A DNA stretch of 64,000 nt, taken from contig NZ_MRDE01000046.1 in the NCBI RefSeq assembly GCF_001968835.1, positions 33,962-97,961 of the forward strand. The letters run 5' to 3'. Position 1 is the first letter of the stretch; every line of letters starts with the position of its first letter. Source of the stretch: Tersicoccus phoenicis. GTDB lineage: Bacteria > Actinomycetota > Actinomycetes > Actinomycetales > Micrococcaceae. Shown here one piece after another: positions 1 to 9,000 of this stretch. The notes below the pieces were generated by a model, which did not search any database, was not told the origin of the DNA, and was given only the letters and a program-made list of their open reading frames with translations. The position numbers and the translations under genes are program-made.

Positions 1-15
1 GCCTTGGGGGGTCTC

Positions 16-1269
16 ATGAACGATGTCTGGCAGCCACCTGCCCGTAACCAGGACGATTCGGCGGCAGCGTGCGGCGCGCGGCGGGCGACGAACGCAAGCC
101 GACGACGTCGGGCGGGTTGGGGTGCCGCCGCGGCACTGGGCTTGCTCCTGACGCTGACGAACTGCGCCGCGCCGTCCACCGCCTCGATCGCGCCCGGCGC
201 CGGCTTCGGCACCACCCCGACGACGTCGACCGTCTCGGCGAGTCCCAGCCCGTCGGCCACGCCGACCACCACGCCCACGCCGTCACCCGCCCAGACGGAC
301 GCGGCCACCGCGTCCGGCAGCGCACCGAAGGGCGCTCCGGCTTCGACGCCGGTGAAGACTGCGCCCGCAACCGGCACGGTCGGCGGTGCATCCGCGGTCG
401 GCGTCGCCACCGCCCGGGCACAGCTGGCCGCCCTGCAGGTGAAGGGCCGCGCTCCGCTGACCGGCTACAGCCGCGACCAGTTCGGGCAGGCGTGGCTGGA
501 CGTGGACCGCAACGGGTGCGACACCCGCAACGACATGCTCCGTGCCCAGCTGACCGCGGTGGTTTTCGCCAACAGCGGGCAGTGCCGGGTGGCCTCGGGA
601 ACGCTCGCCGACCCGTACACCGGCACCACCATCCCGTTCGTGCGCGGACAGGGCACCAGCGAGAAGGTGCAGATCGATCACCTGGTGGCACTCGCCGACG
701 CCTGGCAGAAGGGCGCCCAACAGCTCTCCGCCCAGCAGCGCGCCGCCTTCGCCAACGATCCGGTGAACCTGCAGGCCACCGACGGCCCCACCAACCAGCG
801 CAAGGGGGCCGGCGACGCGGCCACCTGGCTGCCACCGAACACCGCCTACCGCTGCACCTACGTCAGCCGGCAGATCAGCGTCAAGGCGACCTACCGCCTG
901 TGGGTCACCGGCGCGGAGAAGGCCGCGATGACCCGCGTCCTGGACGCGTGCGGAACCACCGGCGGAGTGGTCCCCGCTCCCATCCCTGCGGACAGGCCAC
1001 CGGCGACGCCGGCTCCCGCCGCGCCGGCACCCGCCCCGGCACAACCCGTTCCCGCGGCACCTGCACCGGCGCCGGCCGCGCCCGCTGCTCCCGCTCCGGC
1101 TGCTCCCGCGCCCGCTGCTCCCGCCCCAGCTGCTCCTGCTCCAGCGGCGGCCGCGTACTACAAGAACTGCACCGCCGCGCGGGCGGCGGGTGTGGCGCCG
1201 CTCCTGCGTGGACAGCCCGGCTACGCGCCCCGGCTGGACCGTGACGGTGACGGCATCGCCTGCGAGTAG
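16..1269 (+). CDS. Secreted HNH (DUF1524-like) nuclease lipoprotein with excalibur domain
   Basis: The product has a long basic N-terminus, a hydrophobic segment ending in LTLTNC (lipobox-like), then a Thr/Ser/Pro-rich stretch. The middle third matches the HNH/DUF1524 pattern of secreted actinobacterial nucleases: GCDTRNDML, then IDHLVALADAW (catalytic His region), then DPVNLQATDGPTNQRKG. An Ala/Pro low-complexity linker leads to a C-terminal excalibur calcium-binding domain (YYKNC start, DRDGDGIACE end). Predicted role is extracellular or surface-attached DNA cleavage. ATG at 16 is preferred over TTG at 4. The gene lies at the window edge, so a start further upstream cannot be excluded. Confidence 0.8.
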   Translation: MNDVWQPPARNQDDSAAACGARRATNASRRRRAGWGAAAALGLLLTLTNCAAPSTASIAPGAGFGTTPTTSTVSASPSPSATPTTTPTPSPAQTDAATASGSAPKGAPASTPVKTAPATGTVGGASAVGVATARAQLAALQVKGRAPLTGYSRDQFGQAWLDVDRNGCDTRNDMLRAQLTAVVFANSGQCRVASGTLADPYTGTTIPFVRGQGTSEKVQIDHLVALADAWQKGAQQLSAQQRAAFANDPVNLQATDGPTNQRKGAGDAATWLPPNTAYRCTYVSRQISVKATYRLWVTGAEKAAMTRVLDACGTTGGVVPAPIPADRPPATPAPAAPAPAPAQPVPAAPAPAPAAPAAPAPAAPAPAAPAPAAPAPAAAAYYKNCTAARAAGVAPLLRGQPGYAPRLDRDGDGIACE

Positions 1270-1387
1270 CGTGGCCGCGCGTGAGTCGTCCTGCGAGCAC
1301 GAGGCGCTCCTCGCCGCGCGGGAACCGCCCAGATTGCTCTCGTACGCTGCTGCAGGTACACGACACCCCGACCCGAGGAGACGACCC

Positions 1388-1684
1388 GTGAACGTGCTGG
1401 TTCCCACCGCCATGACCACCACCGGACTGTTCGGCGGGTACGCCGTCGCCCGGCTGACCGGGGTGCGCGCCCTCGGCGGCGTCGCCCTCGCCGCGGCGGG
1501 TGCGGCCGCCTTCGCCGGCTGGAAGCAGAACGTCGGCGTCGGGCGCGCCGCGGCGCTGACCGGAATCTACCTGGCCGCCTTCGGCGGCTCCCACCCGTTG
1601 GCGAAGAAGCTCGGCGCGTGGCCGTCGGTGGCCACGGTCGCGGGAGCGACGGCGATCGCCTCGCTCGCGGCCGGACGCCGCTGA
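1388..1684 (+). CDS. Small hydrophobic membrane protein of unknown function
   Basis: 98 residues, mostly hydrophobic, with about three membrane segments rich in Ala/Gly (for example GGVALAAAGAAAFAGW and ATVAGATAIASLAAG). GTG at 1388 is chosen because GAGGAG at 1375-1380 sits 7 bases upstream; the open frame to the left lacks coding character and overlaps the previous gene. No family is recognised. It is separated from the convergent oxidoreductase at 1713 by 28 bases. Confidence 0.65.
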   Translation: MNVLVPTAMTTTGLFGGYAVARLTGVRALGGVALAAAGAAAFAGWKQNVGVGRAAALTGIYLAAFGGSHPLAKKLGAWPSVATVAGATAIASLAAGRR

Positions 1685-1712
1685 GCCGACAGACGGCCTC
1701 GGGACAGGGCGG

Positions 1713-3062
1713 TCAGGCCCCGAGCTGCTCGAGCGCGGCCTGGTAGGCCTCGTGGTAGGTGGGGAACTGGGCCACCTGGTCCAAGAGGATCTCCAGCGGC
1801 AGTTGGGTACGGATGGCCAGGGAGGCTTGGTGGATCCACTCACCGGCCTGCGGGCCGATCGCCCACGCCCCGATCAGCACCTTCTTCTCGGCGTCGGCGA
1901 GCAGGCCCAGGTGGCCGCGTGGGTTCTGCTCGTAGGTCCAGGGCCGGGCGATGGCGTCGGCCAGGTCCAGTTCGGTGCCCGTGGTACGGATCCCGCGCTG
2001 CACGGCCTGCTGCCGTGTGAGCCCGGAGGCGGCGACCTCCGGTTCGGAGAAGACCACCCGCGGAATTCCGGCATAGGTGGCGGGGTGGGCCTGGCCAAGG
2101 ATCGCGTCGGCGGCGATCCGCCCCTGGTACTTCGCCACGTGCGTGAAGGGCATCACGCCGGTGACGTCGCCGATCGCCCACAGGTTCTGCCCGGCGCGGG
2201 CGTGCTCGTCAATGAGCACTTCGCCGTGCTCGCCCAGTCGTGCCCCCGCGTCTTCGAAGCCCAAGCCCTTGGTGCGAGGTCTACGGCCGGTGCCGAAGAT
2301 CACCACATCGGCGAGGACCTCGGTGCCATCCTCAAGGGTGATGACGCTGTCCTCACCGCTTCGGTGAGCCTTGGCCGCCGAGGCGTTCATGCGGATGTCG
2401 ACCCCGATATCGGCCAGGTACTCATGGACGAGCTCGCCCACCCGCGGGTCCTCACGACCGAGCAGGCGGTTTCCACGGTGGACAAGGGTGACCTGCACGC
2501 CGAAGCGGGCGAGGAACGTGGCGGTCTCCAGCCCGACGGCGCTGCCGCCGACGACGACGGCGCGCCGAGGCAGGTCCCGGGTGGTGTAGGTCTCCCGGTT
2601 GGTCCAGGCGGTGATCTTCTCGATCCCTTCGATCGGGGGGATCACCGCTTCAGAGCCGGTCGCGATGATGATGTGCTCGGCGGTGATCTGCCGGTCCCGG
2701 GCCTGGATCCGTCCCGGGCCGGTGAGGCGCGCCTCGTCCTTGATCACGGTGGCACCCTGGTCGGTGTAGCCGTCGACCTGGGCGGAGTCGTCGAGACCGC
2801 GGATCATGTAGTCCCGGTACGCGCGGGTGGATGCCCAGTCCAGTTCGGCCGCGGACACCCCGGCGGCCCGGTGGACCTCGGTACGGGCCTCGCCCGGGCG
2901 CAGCACCGTCTTGGAGGGAATGCACGCCCAGTAGGCACACTCTCCACCGATCAGCTCGCGTTCGAAGACCGCGACTCTTTTCCCCGCCGTGATGAGGCGG
3001 CTGGCCGCGATCTCACCACCGGGGCCCATGCCCAACACGGCAACGTCGAAATGTTCGCTCAC
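1713..3062 (-). CDS. FAD/NAD(P)-dependent disulfide reductase-like oxidoreductase
   Basis: A 449-residue class I pyridine nucleotide-disulfide oxidoreductase. FAD motif GMGPGG is at 11-16, the redox-active pair is C42/C47 in GGECAYWACIPSK, the NAD(P) motif VVGGSAVGLE is near 170, the second FAD motif is AIGDVTG, and a dimerisation domain follows. In dihydrolipoamide or mercuric reductases the C-terminal motif normally has a catalytic His before PT (HPT..E); here it reads FPTYHE, so Phe433 takes that place. The substrate is therefore unclear. GTG start with TAGGAG upstream. It lies 122 bases downstream of merA on the same strand and is probably co-transcribed. Confidence 0.85.
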   Translation of the reverse strand: MSEHFDVAVLGMGPGGEIAASRLITAGKRVAVFERELIGGECAYWACIPSKTVLRPGEARTEVHRAAGVSAAELDWASTRAYRDYMIRGLDDSAQVDGYTDQGATVIKDEARLTGPGRIQARDRQITAEHIIIATGSEAVIPPIEGIEKITAWTNRETYTTRDLPRRAVVVGGSAVGLETATFLARFGVQVTLVHRGNRLLGREDPRVGELVHEYLADIGVDIRMNASAAKAHRSGEDSVITLEDGTEVLADVVIFGTGRRPRTKGLGFEDAGARLGEHGEVLIDEHARAGQNLWAIGDVTGVMPFTHVAKYQGRIAADAILGQAHPATYAGIPRVVFSEPEVAASGLTRQQAVQRGIRTTGTELDLADAIARPWTYEQNPRGHLGLLADAEKKVLIGAWAIGPQAGEWIHQASLAIRTQLPLEILLDQVAQFPTYHEAYQAALEQLGA

Positions 3063-3184
3063 GATGTTCTCCTACGGTTCGGTGGGTCTTTCCGTCCTAC
3101 TCGTCGCATTCGTCGTGCCGTTCCAGCCCCTGTCGGGACATGGACATGAGGTGTCAGAGGCAGCAGCCGCCTGCCCCGTTGCCG

Positions 3185-4630
3185 TCAGGCGGCGCAGCAG
3201 GACAGCCTGGACACATCGGTGCGGAAGGACTGGGCGGCGATCTTCAGGCCCTCAGCCATCGTCAGGTACGGGCACCACAGGGTGGCCACCTGATCCACGG
3301 TCATTCCCGCGGACAGAACGTAGACACCGGCAGCGGCCAGGTCCCCGGCCTCCTTGGCCACCGCGGTGATCCCGACGATCCGCCCGGTGTCGGCGTCGGC
3401 GACGATCTTGACGAAACCCCGGGTGTCGCGATTCACCAATGCGCGCGGGACGTGTTCAAGGGGCAGCACCCGGCACTCGCAGCGGATCCCGGCCGCCCTG
3501 GCCTGCTTGTCGGTCATGCCGACCGCGCCCACGGCCGGGGAGCTGAAGGTGACGCGGGGGAGGTGGGCGTAGTCGACCCGCTGCCCGGCGTCGTTGAAGG
3601 CGTTCTCCACCGCGGTGATCCCGTGGGCCGAAGCCACGTAGACGAATTCGGGGTGCCCGGTGACGTCGCCGGCCGCCCAGATCCGGGGATGGGAGGTCGC
3701 CAGCGTGTCCTCCACGATGATCTCTCCGCGGTCGCCGGTGGCGACTCCGACCGTTGCCAGGCCCAGGCCCTCGGTGACGGCCCGGCGCCCGGTGGCGACC
3801 AGCAGCCGGTTCGCGGTGTACTCCTGGCGACCGGCTCGGGTGGTGGCAGTCACCACGACGCCACCGGTGGCCCGGTCGGTGGCCACGGACTCGACGGTGG
3901 CATGGCGCACCACCTGCATACCCTCGTCGGCGAACACACCGATGAGGGTTCTCGAAACCTCAGGCTCCTCACCGGACAACAGCCGGGAACGGACCAGCAT
4001 CGTCACCTTCGAACCCAGCCGAGCGAAGAGCTGGGCTTGTTCCACGGCCACGTAGCCGCCGCCGAGCACGATCATCGACTCGGGAACCTCCTGCAGTTCC
4101 ATCGCCGTCGTGGAAGTGAGGTAGTCGACCTCCTCCACACCGGGAATCGCCGGGATCCACGGGCGTGAGCCCGTGGCCACCAGGTAGTGGCGAGCCCGCA
4201 CCGTCTCCACCACCCCGCCGCTGTCGGTGATCTCCAGCATCGGATCCTGGGCGTTGCCGGTGAACGTTGCGTCACCTTGGCGCAGGTCCCACCCGTAGTC
4301 CTCGATCAGGTCCACGTACTTCTCCGAGCGCATCCCCTCCACCAGGGCGTCCTTACCCGTCACCAGCCCGGGCATGTCCACCGGATCGGCGGAGGTCCTG
4401 AGCCCGGGGAACCGGCCGGACGCGTCCAGGGCCACATGACGGGCGTCGGCAGCGGCCAGCAGCGCCTTGGACGGTACGCATCCGGTGTTCACACACGTGC
4501 CCCCGACGGTGCCCCGCTCGATCATGACCACCCGCTGGCCCAGGTTGGTCGCTCGGATCGCGGCGGCGAACGCGCCACCGCCGGAACCGATGATGGCCAG
4601 ATCGAACTCGGACGCTGCGGTCTCAGACAT
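3185..4630 (-). CDS. merA: Mercuric reductase
   Basis: 481 residues; reduces Hg(II) to Hg(0) with NADPH in the cytoplasm. It has the FAD motif GSGGGA (15-20), the catalytic pair C46/C51 in GGTCVNTGCVPSK, NAD(P) motif GGGYVAVE, AAGDVTG, and the C-terminal vicinal pair in RLSCCAA (C478/C479), which is the MerA hallmark that delivers Hg to the active site. It lacks the N-terminal heavy-metal (HMA) domain that some MerA proteins carry. ATG at 4630 is chosen because GGAGGG lies 4 bases upstream; the GTG at 4642 would bury that site. No merR, merT, merP or merB is present in the window. Confidence 0.93.
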   Translation of the reverse strand: MSETAASEFDLAIIGSGGGAFAAAIRATNLGQRVVMIERGTVGGTCVNTGCVPSKALLAAADARHVALDASGRFPGLRTSADPVDMPGLVTGKDALVEGMRSEKYVDLIEDYGWDLRQGDATFTGNAQDPMLEITDSGGVVETVRARHYLVATGSRPWIPAIPGVEEVDYLTSTTAMELQEVPESMIVLGGGYVAVEQAQLFARLGSKVTMLVRSRLLSGEEPEVSRTLIGVFADEGMQVVRHATVESVATDRATGGVVVTATTRAGRQEYTANRLLVATGRRAVTEGLGLATVGVATGDRGEIIVEDTLATSHPRIWAAGDVTGHPEFVYVASAHGITAVENAFNDAGQRVDYAHLPRVTFSSPAVGAVGMTDKQARAAGIRCECRVLPLEHVPRALVNRDTRGFVKIVADADTGRIVGITAVAKEAGDLAAAGVYVLSAGMTVDQVATLWCPYLTMAEGLKIAAQSFRTDVSRLSCCAA

Positions 4631-4676
4631 GGAACCCTCCACGAATCGTTGTGGGACAGCACTACCGCCCCTGCCG

Positions 4677-4704
4677 GCAGGTGGCAGAACGCGCAGGTGG
4701 CAGA
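4677..4704. repeat. 12-bp direct repeat upstream of merA
   Basis: GCAGGTGGCAGA occurs at 4677-4688 and 4693-4704, a 16-bp period, about 47-74 bases upstream of the merA start. The CTGCCGGCAG palindrome (4671-4680) overlaps the first copy. A regulator-binding role is inference from position only. Confidence 0.4.
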
Positions 4705-4791
4705 GTGAGGCGGTCTACAAGCCATCTTTCACCAGGACGGTCCGCTGCACCTCGATGCCTCGTTCCGTCGCTGCCACCGGATCGCTCTGGT

Positions 4792-5112
4792 TCAGCCGAC
4801 CCGCAGTTCGCCCATCTCCTCCCAGCCGTCACCGTCGACCTGCCGGGAGACGATCTTCGGTGTGGCCGCGAGGTAGGGCGGGAACTCGGTCTGCATCGCC
4901 TGGAAGTGCGGGGAGGTGACGTGGGCCTCGGCCGCGTCGTCGTCGAACGCCTCGATCAGGACATACTCGTTCGGGTCCTCGACGCTGCGGGACCAGTCGA
5001 ACCATTTGTTGCCGGGCTCGGCGCGGGTGGCCTCGGTGAACGAGCGGCTGATGTCGGGCCACTGGTCGGCGTGCTCGGGCTTCACGGGGAACTTGACGCA
5101 GATGAAGATCAT
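4792..5112 (-). CDS. ABM-family (antibiotic biosynthesis monooxygenase) protein
   Basis: 106 residues fitting the small dimeric ferredoxin-like ABM fold, related to YgiN/quinol monooxygenases. The N-terminal beta strand MIFICVKFPVKPEHAD, the middle WFDWSRSVEDPNEYVLIEAF and the HVTSPHFQAM helix match the family pattern. Such proteins act on quinols or small aromatics without a cofactor, or are uncharacterised stress proteins; the substrate here is unknown. It lies upstream of merA on the same strand, but the 161-base gap contains repeats, so co-transcription is uncertain. Confidence 0.8.
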   Translation of the reverse strand: MIFICVKFPVKPEHADQWPDISRSFTEATRAEPGNKWFDWSRSVEDPNEYVLIEAFDDDAAEAHVTSPHFQAMQTEFPPYLAATPKIVSRQVDGDGWEEMGELRVG

Positions 5113-5207
5113 GGGACCAGCGTAGGGCCGCGGCCACGGTCACGTGCGGTGGTGGACCCGTCGTCGCCGATTCGTCCGGACTGCGTGAGGAGCGACCCAA
5201 GTTGAAG

Positions 5208-5231
5208 TATGGTTCCAGTAGTGGTTCCATA
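5208..5231 (+). promoter_or_regulatory. Candidate operator upstream of hicA
   Basis: TATGG (5208-5212) and CCATA (5227-5231) form an inverted repeat, and TGGTTCCA is directly repeated at 5210-5217 and 5222-5229 (12-bp period). The site abuts the AGGAGGAGG ribosome binding site of hicA. HicB antitoxins commonly repress their own operon through an RHH domain; assignment of this site is inference. Confidence 0.4.
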
Positions 5232-5243
5232 GGAGGAGGCTCG

Positions 5244-5498
5244 ATGAAGGCGGACCACGTCGAAACCAAGGCTCGTGCTTCGCCATCGGCCGTCCGCTTC
5301 AAGGAGTTGGAGAGCCTGTGTCGGACATACTTCGGCGAACCGCGACAGACAAGTGGCAGTCACGTTATCTTTGCCACTCCTTGGCAGGGTGACCCTCGAG
5401 TGAACATTCAGGACAAGAACGGGATGGCCAAGCCCTACCAGGTACGGCAGGTCATCGCCGCCATCGATCGTCTCAAGGAGCAGAACAGTGAACCCGTG
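5244..5498 (+). CDS. hicA: HicA-family toxin (mRNA interferase)
   Basis: 85 residues, running from ATG 5244 to the stop just before position 5502. It matches HicA's dsRBD-like fold: an N-terminal helix (FKELESLCRTYFGE), the catalytic GSH motif with H40 in QTSGSHVIF, then a strand and the C-terminal helix VRQVIAAIDRL. HicA cleaves mRNA and is neutralised by HicB. ATG at 5244 is chosen for the strong AGGAGGAGG 4 bases upstream. The coding frame overlaps the GTG of hicB, which indicates translational coupling. Confidence 0.8.
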
Positions 5499-5829
5499 TG
5501 ACCTGTCCATCGTGGCTCACTACCGCTATGCGGTCACGTGGTCCCCGGAGGACGAGGAGTTCGTCGCCACCGTTGCCGAGTTCCCTTCGCTGTCGTGGCT
5601 CGCCCCCGATCGCATCGCAGCACTCGAAGGGCTGGACCGACTCCTGCGTGATGTTGTCGCCGACCTGTGCGCTCGCGGTGAAGAGGTGCCGCTGCCCTTT
5701 TCCGAACGACGATTCAGCGGCAACCTCAAGGTTCGCGTGCCACCGGAGCGTCACCGGCAGCTCGTGATCGAGGCGCAGGAAGCCGGAGTGTCCCTGAATC
5801 GCTATGTCAATGACCTGATCGCCCACTGA
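5488..5829 (+). CDS. hicB: HicB-family antitoxin
   Basis: 113 residues. The N-terminal part (YAVTWSPEDEEFVATVAEFPSLS...ALEGLDRLLRDVVADL) is the partial RNase H-like HicB fold. The C-terminus (LKVRVPPERHRQLVIEAQEAGVSLNRYVNDLI) is a ribbon-helix-helix/HicB DNA-binding segment. It binds and silences HicA and probably represses the operon. GTG start with AAGGAG 7 bases upstream, overlapping hicA. It sits next to a restriction-modification gene, as mobile defence modules often do. Confidence 0.82.
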   Translation: MNPCDLSIVAHYRYAVTWSPEDEEFVATVAEFPSLSWLAPDRIAALEGLDRLLRDVVADLCARGEEVPLPFSERRFSGNLKVRVPPERHRQLVIEAQEAGVSLNRYVNDLIAH

Positions 5830-6010
5830 GCGCGCTGAGCCTCAGAGGCCGGCCACATCTGCGCCGTGCCCGTCCCTGAACAACGAGGTGGTCAGCACGA
5901 GCGTGTCACGCCGGCCTTTCGTTGCCAGCGGGGCCGCGTCCAAGCGTTCAACGTCGGTGCCGTTCTCGATGAACCGGCGACATTCATACCGAAGCGGAAC
6001 GGCGCGTCCG

Positions 6011-9000
6011 TCATGCGATTCCCGCCGGCTCGTTCGCCACGGTCCCGGCGGCCAGGACCGCCAGCGGTGGCAGGCTCTCGACGATCCGCACGGTCTCCAC
6101 GCTGACCGTCACGACCCGGGCCAACAGGTCGACGATGTAGCGCGGGTCGCCCACCTCGCGGGACCAGTCGTTCGGGTCGTTGACGATGCCCGACGCCTTG
6201 TCCGTCTTGACCTGGTATCGCTCCAGGATCCACTCGACCGCCGTGCGCGCGCCCAGCAGGTACCGGTGCACCTCCTCGGGGATGCCGGTCAGGGTGAGGT
6301 GCGGATTGACGACGACGGCGGAGCGGTCCTTCTTCTCGCCGGCCGCCTTCTGCTCCGGCGTCGGCCGGGCGAAGGTCATCTTCTGCACTCGGTAGAAGTC
6401 GTACGGGTCCACGCCGGGTCCGGGCTGGCCGTCGAGGCCGCCGAGCGGGTACGGCTGCACCTGTTCGTAGCCCACGTGCAGATCGCTGAGCCGGCGACCG
6501 GCGTCGATGAACGGCCACGGGTCGTCCACGAGCGGGATCCGCGGCAGCATCTTCTTCAGGTCCGCCGCGTACGCCTGCCGGTAGTCGGGCGCGTGCAGCA
6601 GCCCGTACGTGTAGAAGAAGCCGTCGTCCTTGGTGATGCTCTCCCCGTAGGCGTCCCGGAAGTGGGCGAGCCCCGCGTCGGTGATGTTGTCGATCCGGCG
6701 GTAACCGTCGACGACGACGGCGTCCTCATCGTGGGCGGCGAAGAGGGTGCCGTCCCCGACATCGGCCTTCTCGTAATGCCAGCGGGCGAAGAACTGGCCC
6801 GCGTTCGAACCGTAGAGAGCCAGATCCGGCACCTGATCGACCATCAATACGGAGAAGGGCTTCTCCGCACCGGGATTCAGCGCGTAGAACCCGACGTTCG
6901 GGTGCGCCGCCGTGGGGAACAGGTGCGGCAGCTGAGAACGCTCGTGGTTGAGCAACCGATCGAAGTACAGCCGGTGCTTGGTGTAGGGGCGATAGACCGA
7001 TGGGACGATCGCTTCCGGTCGGAAGACTCCCTGGGTTCCCCGACGCAGAGAGCCGCGCAGACTGCGACTCCAGCTGAGTCGCGTCGGATCAGTGTTCACC
7101 CAGCCCTGCGTGAGCCGATCGTCTCCGCGCTGGCCTTCTGCACGCCATCGCCGCACCTCCGCGTTGTACTGGTCGATGTGCCGGGTGACGTCATCGGCCA
7201 GCTCCTCGTGGCTGAAGTTGTACACCCATGCGTCACGGTTGGATTGAAGCCCCGCGCTGAAGACGGAGAACAGCGCACGTCCGGCGTCCTTGTTCCCCAG
7301 CGGCAGGAACGAGCCGAAGTCGTCGCTGCGCTGCTTGAGCCAGTCGCCGTGCTCGTTCGGGGTGATGGTGGCGGCCTCGAGACCGGCGAACGAGACCGCC
7401 TCGGACACCTGGTCCAGCTTCTGCCGGGCGGTGAGGTAGTCGGCGACCTCGGTGTAGTGCACGGTCGCCGGTCCGCTCGCCGCCGGGTCCTTGACCAGCA
7501 GGAAGATCGCGATGGTGGCGCGGGAACCGCCGGTGCTGTTCCTGATCTCACTGCCGTCTGCTCGCCAACCTCCGAACTCGAACACGGGTCGCCCTTCGCG
7601 ACTGCCAGCCTCACCGGCAATTCGTCCGTTCCCCCGCAGGTTGAACACGTGGATGGCGCTGAACTCCTCCGCCAGCGACGTGCGCATCCCGTCGGCGGTG
7701 TTGGAATCGAGCCAGCCCCCGTTGGTCACGAACGCGACCACGCCACGATCACGGATCCGGATCGAGGCCCATTTGACGGCCCGGATGTACGAGTCGTACA
7801 GCGAGTTCTTGTTGGTGGCCGTCGATCGCGCCGCGTAGGTGTCCCGGATCGCCGCGTCCAGGTGCTCGTACTTCTCGTTGGCGTTGTCGTCGTTCGCGGA
7901 GTCCTGCCCGGAGGAGTACGGCGGGTTGCCGACCACCACGGTGATGGGCAGTGACCGCTGCCGCACCACCCGTTCGTTGTTCTCCACGAACACGCCGAGG
8001 TCGTCCTGATCGCCGTCCTCGTACATCTGGAAGGTGTCCGCGAGCACGAGCCCCTCGAACGGCCGGTAGCCGGCGTCACCGAGCTGTTCGGCGGCGGCCT
8101 CCTGATACACCGTCTCGATGTTCACGGCCGCGATGTAGTAGGCGAGCAACAGGATCTCGTTGGCGTGCAGCTCGGTCGCGTACTTGCGGGCCAGGTCGTG
8201 CGGGCTGATCAGCCCGGACTGGAGCAGCCGGGTGAGGAAGGTGCCGGTGCCGGTGAACCCGTCCAGGACGTGCACGCCCTCGTCGGTCAGGCCACGGCCG
8301 AAGTGCTCCCGCAGCGCCCAGTCCGCCGAGTGCAGGATGAAGTCGACGATCTCCACCGGCGTGTAGACGATGCCGAGCTTGTCGACGGTCTTCTTGAACG
8401 CCTTCGCGAAGAACTTGTCGTACAGCTCCACGATCACCCGCTGCCGGCCGGCCGCGTTGTCGATGCCGCGCACCCGGTCCCGCACCGACTCGTAGAACCG
8501 TTCCAGGGTCTCCGTCTCGCTGGCCAGCCGGTGCTCGTCCAGGACGGCGAGCATGCCCTCCATGGTCCGGGCCACCGGGTTGTGCGTGGTGAACTCGTCC
8601 GAGTCGAACAGCGCCTCGAACACGGGCTTGGTGATCAGGTGCTGGGCGAGCATCTCGACGGCCTGTTCGGCGGTGATGCCCTCGTTCAGGTTCCCGCGCA
8701 GCCCGGCCAGGAACGCGTCGAACTCGCTCGCCGCGTTCGACGCCGGGTCGGCCAGGATCCCGCGGATGCGTTCGATGTGGTGGCCGGCGATCCGGGCGAT
8801 GTCCCCGGCCCACGTGTCCCAGTACCGCCGTTGCCCCACCTTCTGCACGATCTTCGCGTACAGGGCGTTCTGCCAGTCGCCGAGCTGGGTCAGGTCGATC
8901 ACCGTCTGCCCGTCGCCACCGCGCGACGACGACGCGCCGCGGCCGCCGTCGTCGTCACCGCCCACGTGCGCGGTGATCAGCTGGCCCGGCTTGTTCTTGT

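Noticed and set aside
1190..1387. N-terminal extension of the small membrane protein gene
   Set aside because: It overlaps the previous gene, lacks membrane or coding pattern, and a good ribosome site fits GTG at 1388.
4652..4667. TGGGACAGCACTACCG near merA as a copy of repeat family B
   Set aside because: Only the left arm is similar; the right arm and centre do not align, so chance similarity cannot be excluded.
5850..6014. Short minus-strand frame MTDAPFRFGMNVAGS... starting at the stop of the restriction gene, and a second coding-looking frame (ENGTDVERLDAAPLATKG)
   Set aside because: Only about 40-55 residues, no family certain. The first start resembles F420/LLM oxidoreductases but no further match exists; possibly a remnant, not called.
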